Counted from the stretch's first letter, positions 1 to 5,174 are shown. The stretch is 6,329 nucleotides of DNA from Propionicimonas sp. (GCA_031119515.1 JAVHXR010000169.1:1-6329), one strand, 5' to 3'. Made by a program: numbers and translations. The notes: a model not told the origin generated them from the sequence alone.

Positions 1-629
1 GCGTCGTTCAGCACCCGCGAGACGTCGGTCACCATCGGCCGGATCCGGTCGGCGTGGGCGAGCAGGCCGGCGGCGACCTCCGCCGCGTCGATCGCCCGGC
101 GGTTGTAGACCTTCACCAGCAGGTGGTTCTTCTGCTCCAGCGCGGCCTCGACCTTCTGCTCGAGGATCGAGGGGTCGAGCAGGTCCTGGACCCGGATCCC
201 CAGCCGGTTGATCTTGTCGGAGTACGCCGGCCCGATCCCCCGTCCGGTGGTGCCGATCCGGCGGTTGCCGAGGAACCGCTCGGTGACCTTGTCGATCACC
301 TGGTGGTAGGGGGTGATCAGGTGGGCGTTGGCCGAGATCAGCAGCTTCGAGGTGTCGACGCCGCGGGCGTTCAGCCCGTCCAGCTCCTCGCAGAGCACGT
401 CCAGGTCGATCACCACGCCGTTGCCGATGACCGGCGTCGAGTTGGCGTTCAGGATGCCCGAGGGCAACAGGTGGAGCGCGTACTTCTCGCCGTTCACCAC
501 GATGGTGTGGCCGGCGTTGTTACCGCCGGAGTAGCGGACGGTGTAGTCGACCCGGTCGCCCAGCTGGTCGGTCGCCTTGCCCTTGCCCTCGTCGCCCCAT
601 TGCGCGCCGACAACCACGATTCCCGGCAT
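1..629 (-). CDS. purA: Adenylosuccinate synthetase, N-terminal half (cut by window edge)
   Basis: This cytosolic enzyme joins IMP and aspartate, using GTP, to give adenylosuccinate. That is the first committed step from IMP to AMP. Only the first 209 codons are present; the family is usually about 430 residues, so roughly half lies beyond the left edge. The family signature QWGDEGKGK is at residues 10-18 and contains the catalytic Asp13. His41, the second catalytic residue, lies in GGNNAGH. The second signature GIGPAYSDKINR is at residues 131-142, following GTTGRG. The ATG at 627-629 is preceded by the strong ribosome binding site GAGGGGG, 6 nt away, which fixes the start. The reading frame is intact throughout. 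The gene stands alone after a 242-bp gap, with its own candidate -10 box and a leader hairpin. Identification is essentially certain from the motifs; what is missing is only the C-terminal half. Confidence 0.97.
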   Translation of the reverse strand, partial: MPGIVVVGAQWGDEGKGKATDQLGDRVDYTVRYSGGNNAGHTIVVNGEKYALHLLPSGILNANSTPVIGNGVVIDLDVLCEELDGLNARGVDTSKLLISANAHLITPYHQVIDKVTERFLGNRRIGTTGRGIGPAYSDKINRLGIRVQDLLDPSILEQKVEAALEQKNHLLVKVYNRRAIDAAEVAAGLLAHADRIRPMVTDVSRVLND

Positions 630-652
630 GTACTGCCCCCTCGCACCAGACA

Positions 653-676
653 AGCCCGCGGCAATGCCGGCGGGCT
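653..676 (-). promoter_or_regulatory. Hairpin in the purA leader
   Basis: Positions 653-659 pair perfectly with 670-676 (AGCCCGC/GCGGGCT). The stem continues after a one-base bulge (G669) through GGC/GCC to a three-base AAT loop. It lies 24-47 nt upstream of the purA start codon and leaves the ribosome binding site free. If the -10 box at 688-693 is used, the hairpin would be close to the 5' end of the transcript. That could stabilise the mRNA or have a regulatory role. No U-run follows, so it is not an obvious terminator. The structure is seen directly; its function is inferred. Confidence 0.5.
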
Positions 677-687
677 CTTGCGACCAC

Positions 688-693
688 ACTCTA
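688..693 (-). promoter_or_regulatory. Candidate -10 box for purA (TAGAGT)
   Basis: On the minus strand TAGAGT matches the actinobacterial TANNNT -10 consensus. It lies 59 nt upstream of the purA ATG, which would give a leader of about 52 nt carrying the hairpin at 653-676. There is no recognisable -35 element 16-18 nt upstream, which is common in GC-rich actinobacterial promoters. The call rests on the hexamer and its position only. Confidence 0.35.
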
Positions 694-834
694 GCCGAGT
701 GGGCCCGGATGGCGGCCGTGCCGCTCCGCGGCCAGAGTGCACCGCTCTCGCTTCTCCGGACGGCACCGCCCGGCAGGTGGGCCGGGGACGGCCTCGCCGG
801 CGCGTCCCCCCGGTAGGTCGGGTCACGGACCGGT

Positions 835-871
835 CGCGGCCGGGCTTCCCGTCCTCGGGCAGACGGCCGCG
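835..871 (-). terminator. Hairpin terminator abutting the stop of the cold-shock/DUF1294 gene
   Basis: Positions 835-842 (CGCGGCCG) pair perfectly with 864-871. A second nested stem, CCCG/CGGG (848-851 with 856-859), sits inside. The outer arm begins at the base directly after the TGA stop at 872-874. There is no U-tract, as is often the case for actinobacterial terminators. The position, just after a stop and ahead of the separate purA transcription unit, favours a terminator or a 3'-end-stabilising structure. Confidence 0.5.
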
Positions 872-1492
872 TCAGCGCAGCAGGCCGGTCTCGTGGACGA
901 GGATGGCGAGCAGAACGACGTTCAGGGCTGCGAGTACCCAGAACTGGAGCTGGAAGGACCGCTTGCGGTTCTTGTGGCGCAGGAACTGCTGGGCGAGCGC
1001 GCCGCCCGGCCAGCCGCAGGCGAGTCCGGCGAGCTGAAGGGTCGCCTCCGGCACCCGCCACTCCCCCGCCCGGGCCAGGCGCTTGTCGCGGGCGTAGAGC
1101 ACGAAGGTGAGGACACTCATGCCCAGGTAGACAGCCGGCACCCACCACGGCACGCCCCACACCGCGATCGCGACCGCGAGGTAGGCCGCGAACAGGGCCA
1201 CCGGGAGCAGGGCGATCGGCCGGAGCCTGCCACGCTGCGAGCGCTCCGGGCCGGGTCGCGCCACCACCTGGTCGACGAACTGGACGTCCGCGGCGCGCGG
1301 TCGTCCGCCGTCACCGGCCACCACGTCGAACACCACCACGTCGCCGGTCACCGGGTGCCGGCTCCGCTCACGGAAGCCGGAGACGTGGACGAACACCTGC
1401 TGGCCGCCCTCGTTGGGCTGGATGAAGCCGAACCCGCGCTCGTCGTCCCAGCTGGCGAGCGACCCCACGACCCCGGTCCGGCCCTGTGCCAC
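872..1492 (-). CDS. Cold-shock domain / DUF1294 membrane fusion protein
   Basis: A 206-residue protein with two parts. Residues 6-72 form a cold-shock (OB-fold) domain with RNP1-like RGFGFI (19-24) and RNP2-like VFVHVS (33-38), the aromatic motifs that bind single-stranded RNA or DNA. Residues 92-206 are a DUF1294 domain: hydrophobic segments at about 92-110, 113-133 and 183-200, the YARDK motif at 133-137, and a conserved block RVPEATL...GWPGGALAQQ...RHKNRKRSF...FW (146-185). Fusions of this type are known; their function is not established. The simplest reading is a membrane protein with a nucleic-acid-binding domain in the cytoplasm. The GTG at 1492 has no Shine-Dalgarno sequence but has TACCAT exactly 6 nt upstream, so I take it as a leaderless start; GTG at 1468 is the alternative. 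It is monocistronic, between the repeat array upstream and a hairpin directly after its stop. Confidence 0.9.
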   Translation of the reverse strand: MAQGRTGVVGSLASWDDERGFGFIQPNEGGQQVFVHVSGFRERSRHPVTGDVVVFDVVAGDGGRPRAADVQFVDQVVARPGPERSQRGRLRPIALLPVALFAAYLAVAIAVWGVPWWVPAVYLGMSVLTFVLYARDKRLARAGEWRVPEATLQLAGLACGWPGGALAQQFLRHKNRKRSFQLQFWVLAALNVVLLAILVHETGLLR

Positions 1493-1498
1493 GTGGGG

Positions 1499-1504
1499 AT
1501 GGTA
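1499..1504 (-). promoter_or_regulatory. Candidate leaderless -10 box (TACCAT) for the cold-shock/DUF1294 gene
   Basis: Minus-strand TACCAT is followed by six bases (CCCCAC) and then the GTG start codon. This is the spacing at which transcription would begin on the first base of the start codon. No Shine-Dalgarno sequence is present upstream of that GTG, which is consistent with a leaderless mRNA. No clear -35 box is seen. The region further upstream is occupied by the tandem repeats that end near 1531. Confidence 0.55.
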
Positions 1505-1530
1505 CCCACTCGCCGTCCATGCTCGGGACC

Positions 1531-1732
1531 GTCCCTGGTGAACCGGCCTCGGAACCGTCCCCGTGAACCGCGCCGACCGCCTCTCCGTCCCTCGCTTGGC
1601 GAGCGGGAGTGTCCCTCGTGAACCGGCCTCGGAACCGTCCCCGTGAACCGCGCCGACCGCCCCTCCCCTCCCTCGCCTGGCGAGCGGGAGTGTCCCCCCG
1701 TGAACCGGCTCCGGAACCGTCCCCGGTGAACC
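1531..1732. repeat. Tandem array of ~80-bp intergenic repeats (two full copies, one partial)
   Basis: Copy 1 is 1531-1610 (80 bp) and copy 2 is 1611-1691 (81 bp). They differ by only about four substitutions or indels, mostly in the last 30 bp. Copy 3 (1692-1732) is truncated and more diverged. The core, read on the plus strand, is GTGAACCGGCCTCGGAACCG followed by TCCCCGTGAACC. On the other strand it begins GGTTCACGGGGACGGTTCC. Each full unit ends in an imperfect hairpin, TCCCTCGC-loop-GCGAGCGGGA (copy 1 at about 1588-1608). The array fills most of the 303-bp gap between the aldolase and cold-shock genes, so it lies downstream of the fba terminator and just upstream of the next promoter. There is no coding signal. 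It could be an actinobacterial interspersed repeat family; I do not recognise a named one. Confidence 0.85.
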
Positions 1733-1745
1733 AGGTGGAGGAACG

Positions 1746-1779
1746 GCTGTGGGCCGGCCCCGAAGGACCGGCCCACAGC
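1746..1779 (-). terminator. Strong hairpin terminator after fba
   Basis: A perfect 12-bp stem, 1746-1757 (GCTGTGGGCCGG) with 1768-1779 (CCGGCCCACAGC), around a 10-base loop whose CC and GG could extend pairing. It begins 16 nt after the fba stop codon on the minus strand. The downstream sequence is not a U-run. Strong GC-rich stems without a U-tract are usual for actinobacterial transcript ends. It is almost symmetrical, so it could also act on the plus strand, but no plus-strand gene ends here. Confidence 0.8.
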
Positions 1780-1795
1780 ACAGGATGAACCAGGA

Positions 1796-2818
1796 TCAGC
1801 CGATGGTCTTGCCGGCCGAACGCAGGTACTGGCAGGCCTCGACGACGCGCTTGGCCATGCCGGCCTCTGCGCTCTTGCCCCAGGCCCGCGGGTCGTACTG
1901 CTTCTTGTTGCCGACCTCGCCGTCGATCTTCAGCACGCCGTCGTAGTTGCGGAACATGTGCTCCACCACCGGGCGGGTGAAGGCGTACTGAGTGTCGGTG
2001 TCGATGTTCATCTTGATAACGCCGAAGTCGACCGCGTCGGAGATCTCCTGCGGGGTCGAGCCCGACCCGCCGTGGAAGACCAGGTCGAACGGCTTGTCCT
2101 TGCCGTACTTGGCACCGACGGCGTCCTGGATCTCCTTCAGCACGGCCGGACGCAGCTTCACAGCGCCCGGCTTGTACACGCCGTGCACGTTGCCGAAGGT
2201 GAGCGCGGTGATGTAGCGGCCCTTCTCGCCCAGGCCGAGCACCTCGATCGTCCGCAGGCCGTCCTCGACCGTGGTGTACAGCTTGTCGTTGATCTCGGCC
2301 TTGACGCCGTCCTCCTCGCCACCGACGACCCCGACCTCGATCTCGAGGATCTGGCGGGCCTTCGCGGTGAGCGCGAGCAGCTCGTCGGCGATCTGGAGGT
2401 TCTCCTCCATCGGGACCGCGGAGCCGTCCCACATGTGCGACTGGAACAGCGGCTCGAGGCCACGGTCCACGCGCTCCTGCGAGATCGCGATGAGCGGCTT
2501 GACGTAGGTGTCGAGCTTCTCCTTCTGGCAATGGTCGGTGTGCACCACGATGTTCACCGGGTAGTTCTTGGCGACGATGTGGGCGTACTCGGCGAGCGCG
2601 ACAGCACCGGTCACCATGTGCTTGATCGTGGGGCCGGACGCGTACTCGGCTCCGCCGGTGCTGACCTGGATGATGCCGTCGGAGCCAGCCTCGGCGAAGC
2701 CCTGCAGGGCGGCGTTCACCGTCTGGGAGGACGTGATGTTGATCGCCGGGTAGGCGTAGGACCCCGCCTTGGCGGCGTCCAGCATCTCGGCGTACTTCTC
2801 AGGACTGGCAATGGGCAT
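1796..2818 (-). CDS. fba: Class II fructose-bisphosphate aldolase
   Basis: This zinc-dependent cytosolic enzyme interconverts fructose 1,6-bisphosphate with dihydroxyacetone phosphate and glyceraldehyde 3-phosphate, in glycolysis and gluconeogenesis. It has 340 residues, the usual family length. Visible hallmarks are TDH at 94-96 (proton-donor Asp95 and zinc ligand His96), GGEEDG at 166-171 in the mobile catalytic loop, the zinc-ligand histidines in GNVHGVYKPG (His212) and VFHGGSGS (His249), and the phosphate-binding MNIDTDTQYAFTRP at 270-283. The protein closely resembles the Mycobacterium tuberculosis enzyme as I recall it, starting MPIA in the same way. The ATG at 2816-2818 is supported by GAGAGAGG (2827-2834) with an 8-nt spacer. 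It appears monocistronic, with a 135-bp gap upstream holding a hairpin and a strong terminator downstream. I found no convincing TANNNT promoter in the gap, so its promoter is unassigned. Confidence 0.97.
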   Translation of the reverse strand: MPIASPEKYAEMLDAAKAGSYAYPAINITSSQTVNAALQGFAEAGSDGIIQVSTGGAEYASGPTIKHMVTGAVALAEYAHIVAKNYPVNIVVHTDHCQKEKLDTYVKPLIAISQERVDRGLEPLFQSHMWDGSAVPMEENLQIADELLALTAKARQILEIEVGVVGGEEDGVKAEINDKLYTTVEDGLRTIEVLGLGEKGRYITALTFGNVHGVYKPGAVKLRPAVLKEIQDAVGAKYGKDKPFDLVFHGGSGSTPQEISDAVDFGVIKMNIDTDTQYAFTRPVVEHMFRNYDGVLKIDGEVGNKKQYDPRAWGKSAEAGMAKRVVEACQYLRSAGKTIG

Positions 2819-2843
2819 CGATAAGGCCTCTCTCAGGTAACTC

Positions 2844-2862
2844 GCCCGCGAAACCCGCGGGC
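2844..2862 (-). promoter_or_regulatory. Hairpin between the small membrane-protein gene and fba
   Basis: GCCCGCG (2844-2850) pairs perfectly with CGCGGGC (2856-2862) around a five-base loop. It lies 26-44 nt before the fba start, upstream of its ribosome binding site, and about 90 nt after the stop of the preceding gene. It could be a leader structure in the fba mRNA or the terminator of the upstream gene. The sequence does not decide between these. Confidence 0.45.
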
Positions 2863-2953
2863 AGGGCGGTACCCGTCCAGTCTTTCAAATCTGGGACGCG
2901 AGTGAGTAGTCAGCACGGGAATTGGTGCGCCCGCGGACCGCTCCCCGAGACGG

Positions 2954-3472
2954 TCAGGCGTCCAGCCGCGACAGGTCGACCCGCGCGCGGCCGGCCGACA
3001 ACGCCACGACCGCGGAGTCGAGGCTCGCGGGCAGGACGTCGGTGTAGTCCAGCAGCACCTCCCGGGTGCGTGCATCCCGTCCGGTGGCCACCAGCCGGGA
3101 GGAGGCGCCCAATCGCCCGGGTCGCACCACCAGCGAGCCGACCTCACCCCAGGGGTACCAGTCCGCCCCGACCAGGACGCCGTACCGGTTCGCGCCGAGC
3201 GCCAGGCCAGGAGCGACGCGGGCGGCGTCCGAGCGCGCGGTGAGGAAGCGCGCCAGCTCCCAGCCTCCCAGTGCGAGACCGACGACCACGGCCGAGCCGA
3301 TGAACCAGGGTGCCGACGGGCCGAACTGCTCGGGGTAGAGCAGCCAGCCGCCGACCCCGATGGCGACGATCAGCGCGGTCCAGCCGAGTCGCCAGATCAG
3401 ACCGGTGCGTGCGCGGGCGACCTGCCCGGCCGCCAGCGCCGGCTGGTAGTAGACCCCGAACTCGTCGTGCAC
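2954..3472 (-). CDS. Small membrane protein of unknown function, two transmembrane helices
   Basis: A 172-residue protein I do not recognise. Residues 26-46 and 55-76 are two hydrophobic helices separated by a short loop (YPEQFGPSAP). The remaining ~95 residues are soluble and look like a small beta-rich domain with one terminal helix, containing NRYGVLVGADWYPWGEVGSL at about 94-113. A short N-terminal pair of helices followed by a 'g-v...PW-ev..l' strand pattern recalls bacterial PH-like domain membrane proteins, but this is only a resemblance. No catalytic motif or signal peptide is apparent. The GTG at 3470-3472 has no properly spaced Shine-Dalgarno sequence but has TACGAT exactly 6 nt upstream, suggesting a leaderless start. 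The ATG at 3480 is out of frame. The gene lies 60 nt after the methyltransferase gene, so read-through from that operon is also possible. Confidence 0.82.
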   Translation of the reverse strand: MHDEFGVYYQPALAAGQVARARTGLIWRLGWTALIVAIGVGGWLLYPEQFGPSAPWFIGSAVVVGLALGGWELARFLTARSDAARVAPGLALGANRYGVLVGADWYPWGEVGSLVVRPGRLGASSRLVATGRDARTREVLLDYTDVLPASLDSAVVALSAGRARVDLSRLDA

Positions 3473-3478
3473 GTCCCC

Positions 3479-3484
3479 ATCGTA
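3479..3484 (-). promoter_or_regulatory. Candidate leaderless -10 box (TACGAT) for the small membrane-protein gene
   Basis: Minus-strand TACGAT, then GGGGAC (6 nt), then the GTG start codon. The geometry is identical to that in front of the cold-shock/DUF1294 gene. The GGGG is only 2 nt from the start codon, too close for a normal ribosome binding site, so the leaderless reading is preferred. It lies in the 60-bp gap after the methyltransferase gene. No -35 element is evident. Confidence 0.5.
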
Positions 3485-3491
3485 GGTGGGA

Positions 3492-3515
3492 CGCCGGCAG
3501 CCGCGGGAGCCGGCG
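3492..3515 (-). terminator. Possible terminator after the TrmH-like gene
   Basis: CGCCGGC (3492-3498) pairs with GCCGGCG (3509-3515) around a 10-base loop, starting 17 nt after the methyltransferase stop codon. There is no U-tract. In such GC-rich DNA a 7-bp stem can occur by chance, so this is tentative. Its position between a stop codon and a separate candidate promoter is what supports it. Confidence 0.35.
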
Positions 3516-3532
3516 GAGGCGAGCCGACGGGC

Positions 3533-4171
3533 TCAGACCGACGGCGGGGCGGCCCAGGCCAACGCCCAGTGGTACATCGCCACGGCCGCTGCGGCGCCGG
3601 CGTTCAGCGAGCGGGTCGACCCGTACTGCGTGATCGCCACCAGGCCGGAGCACGCCGCCACCATCTCGTCGGTCAGCCCCGGGCCCTCCGAGCCGAACAC
3701 CAGGCAGCATCGCCGCGGCAGCCGCGTCCGCTCCAGCGGAGAGGATCCCGGCAGATTGTCCACACCGACCAGCGCCACGTCCGAACCCGCCGCCCAGGCC
3801 GCCAGCGAGTCGACCGAGTCGTGGTGGGTGACGTGCAGGTAGCGATCGGTCACCATCGCGCCGCGACGGTTCCAGCGGCGCCGTCCGACGATGTGGACAC
3901 CCGCGACGTTGAAGGCGTTCGCCGTCCGCACTATCGAGCCGATGTTGAAGTCGTGCTCCCAGTTCTGGATCGCCACGTGCAGGTCGTGGCGGCGGGTGTC
4001 CAGGTCGGCGACGATCTCCTCGAGCCGCCAGTAGCGGTAGCCGTCCACCACGTTGCGGCGGTCGCCGGCGGCGAGCAGCTCCGGATCCAGCCGGGCGTCC
4101 TCTGGCCACGGCACCGGATGCGGCCCTACCCCGGGCGCCTCGTCCGGGCCGTCGTGGCTGTCGTCGGCCAC
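3533..4171 (-). CDS. SpoU/TrmH family RNA 2'-O-ribose methyltransferase
   Basis: A 212-residue SPOUT-superfamily enzyme expected to transfer a methyl group from S-adenosylmethionine to a ribose 2'-OH in tRNA or rRNA. All three family motifs are present. Motif 1 is NIGSIVRTANAF (76-87, with the catalytic Arg82). Motif 2 is LVFGSEGPGL (157-166). Motif 3 is GSTRSLNAGAAAAVAMY (184-200), which forms the trefoil knot that binds the cofactor. The ~60-residue N-terminal region, rich in Asp and Pro, lacks the usual L30e-like substrate-binding domain, as in compact TrmH-like proteins. The target nucleotide cannot be told from sequence. The GTG at 4171 lies 3 nt after the DUF368 stop (TGA GCG GTG) with no good Shine-Dalgarno, so it probably depends on translational coupling. 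Later in-frame starts would still keep the motifs. Confidence 0.93.
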   Translation of the reverse strand: MADDSHDGPDEAPGVGPHPVPWPEDARLDPELLAAGDRRNVVDGYRYWRLEEIVADLDTRRHDLHVAIQNWEHDFNIGSIVRTANAFNVAGVHIVGRRRWNRRGAMVTDRYLHVTHHDSVDSLAAWAAGSDVALVGVDNLPGSSPLERTRLPRRCCLVFGSEGPGLTDEMVAACSGLVAITQYGSTRSLNAGAAAAVAMYHWALAWAAPPSV

Positions 4172-4174
4172 CGC

Positions 4175-5062
4175 TCAGGACGCCACGTCGGCGGCGAGCG
4201 GCTCGGGCGTCTTGTACTTGTCCTCGAGCCGCCCCATCCACAGCCCGAGCGCGACTCCCGCCGCCGCGAGCCCGACCGTGAGCACCCAGCCGACGGCGTC
4301 CAGCGCGAGGTGCTGGTCGACGGTCGGGATGATGATCGCGGTGGAGGCGATCACGGTGCCGATGATGACGTGGAAGACCACAGGGTAGGCGATGTCGAGC
4401 AGCTTGCTGACGGCCTTCGCGAACGCCAGGACGCACAGCACCGCACCGATCCCGACCGGGATCAGCACGCTCAGGTCGAGGTGCTTGATGCCCTCGGTGA
4501 GCGGTTGGTACATGTTGAAGTAGAGCAGGAAGTTGGACGGCGAGAGGCCGGGGACGATCATCCCCAGGGCGAAGATCGCTCCCGCGAGCAGCCAGGTCCA
4601 GAAGTTCTGGGGCAGCGTGACGTTGAGGTAGGTCCGGGCCAGCACGAGGGCGACCAGCGCGACCACGGCGACGATCCCGACCAGCCACAGGTGCCAGGTC
4701 TTGCGGCCGTACTTGCCGGCCTCCTTGAACAGCGCCGGGAGCGTCCCGGCGATGCAGCCGATGAAGAACCACATCACCTGCACCTCGGCATTGACCAGGA
4801 AGTAGTCCAGCGGGAACGCCAGGACGAAGATCCCGAACAACCCGCCGAGGGCCACCGGGACGAAGAACAGCAGGTTCGCGACGAAGTTCCTGCGCAGGTC
4901 AGCGAGAAACTCGATCAGCCGCTCGTAGAGGCCGAACACCGCGGCCAGCGCGCCGCCGGAGACCCCGGGCAGGATCGCCCCGGTGCCGATGAACATGCCC
5001 TTGACGAACCGCAGCGTCCAGTCGATCGCGCTGCGCGAGCCCGGGGTGGTGGTGTCGGTCAC
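4175..5062 (-). CDS. DUF368 membrane protein, probable polyprenyl-phosphate translocase
   Basis: A 295-residue polytopic membrane protein of the DUF368 family. Members of this family and of DedA were identified in 2022 as translocases that return undecaprenyl phosphate, the lipid carrier of cell-wall synthesis, to the cytoplasmic face. The internally duplicated signature is visible: GTGAILPGVSGG at 26-37 and the related GMIVPGLSPSNF at 167-178. These are expected to form the substrate-binding re-entrant elements. About seven to nine hydrophobic segments run from residue 18 to 275, and the C-terminus is short, polar and probably cytoplasmic. In actinobacteria the substrate may be decaprenyl or another polyprenyl phosphate (inference). 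The GTG at 5062 is supported by a GGGGGCGG stretch about 11-18 nt upstream, which is not ideal spacing. It also overlaps the stop codon of a small leader ORF (GTGA). The RNA methyltransferase follows after 3 nt. Confidence 0.92.
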   Translation of the reverse strand: MTDTTTPGSRSAIDWTLRFVKGMFIGTGAILPGVSGGALAAVFGLYERLIEFLADLRRNFVANLLFFVPVALGGLFGIFVLAFPLDYFLVNAEVQVMWFFIGCIAGTLPALFKEAGKYGRKTWHLWLVGIVAVVALVALVLARTYLNVTLPQNFWTWLLAGAIFALGMIVPGLSPSNFLLYFNMYQPLTEGIKHLDLSVLIPVGIGAVLCVLAFAKAVSKLLDIAYPVVFHVIIGTVIASTAIIIPTVDQHLALDAVGWVLTVGLAAAGVALGLWMGRLEDKYKTPEPLAADVAS

Positions 5063-5157
5063 GAGGCTCGCCGCCCCCGCTCGGTTCGGGTGCGGGTCGG
5101 CGCCGGGCGGGCGGGAACGGACGGACGGCCGCCGGCCGGCTGAGGGGTTCGCATCAC
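5059..5157 (-). CDS. Possible 32-codon leader ORF overlapping the DUF368 start
   Basis: Reading on the minus strand from GTG at 5155-5157 (followed directly by ATG at 5152-5154), a short frame rich in Pro, Arg, Thr and Ala runs to a TGA at 5059-5061. That stop overlaps the DUF368 GTG start as GTGA, the classic arrangement for translational coupling. TAAGCT lies 7 nt upstream of the GTG, so the ORF could be leaderless and set the DUF368 transcript start. The peptide (MRTPQPAGG...RGRRAS) has no Cys, no hydrophobic segment and no recognised family. Short open frames are frequent in GC-rich DNA, so this is a candidate rather than an established gene. If wrong, the stretch is simply an untranslated leader. 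Confidence 0.3.
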   Translation of the reverse strand: MMRTPQPAGGRPSVPARPAPTRTRTERGRRAS

Positions 5158-5164
5158 GCCGGCC

Positions 5165-5170
5165 AGCTTA
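5165..5170 (-). promoter_or_regulatory. Candidate -10 box (TAAGCT) for the DUF368-methyltransferase operon
   Basis: Minus-strand TAAGCT fits TANNNT and lies 7 nt before the GTG of the possible leader ORF, 102 nt before the DUF368 start. It is the only A/T-rich spot in a very GC-rich divergent gap, and it overlaps a -10-like hexamer facing the sirtuin gene. No -35 element is recognisable. Confidence 0.35.
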
Positions 5171-5174
5171 GTGT
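5169..5174 (+). promoter_or_regulatory. Candidate -10 box (TAGTGT) for the sirtuin gene
   Basis: TAGTGT fits TANNNT on the plus strand. It lies 60 nt before the preferred sirtuin ATG, giving a leader of about 53 nt. It shares two bases with the divergent TAAGCT at 5165-5170, so the two promoters would compete for the same DNA. No clear -35 box is present. The evidence is limited to the hexamer. Confidence 0.3.

Noticed and set aside
630..871. A purine riboswitch or other large structured RNA ahead of purA
   Set aside because: Only one compact hairpin is seen in the likely transcribed leader. There is no three-way junction or conserved purine-aptamer core.
54..1037. A plus-strand frame opposite purA and the end of the cold-shock gene
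   Set aside because: It is the antisense of conserved purA sequence and crosses the non-coding gap without any recognisable motif.
1368..2531. A 387-codon minus-strand frame running from inside fba through the tandem repeats into the cold-shock gene
   Set aside because: It overlaps two convincing genes in the wrong frame. Its repeated peptide block is merely the translation of the 80-bp repeats.
3144..4772. A 542-codon minus-strand frame across DUF368, the methyltransferase and the membrane-protein gene
   Set aside because: Low-complexity Arg/Gly/Ala product out of frame with the three supported genes.
3467..5143. A 558-codon open frame on the plus strand
   Set aside because: It runs antisense to the DUF368, methyltransferase and small membrane-protein genes, all of which have clear motifs or domain patterns. 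Its product is rich in Arg, Asp, Glu, Val and His with no family motif, as expected for a shadow of GC-rich coding DNA.
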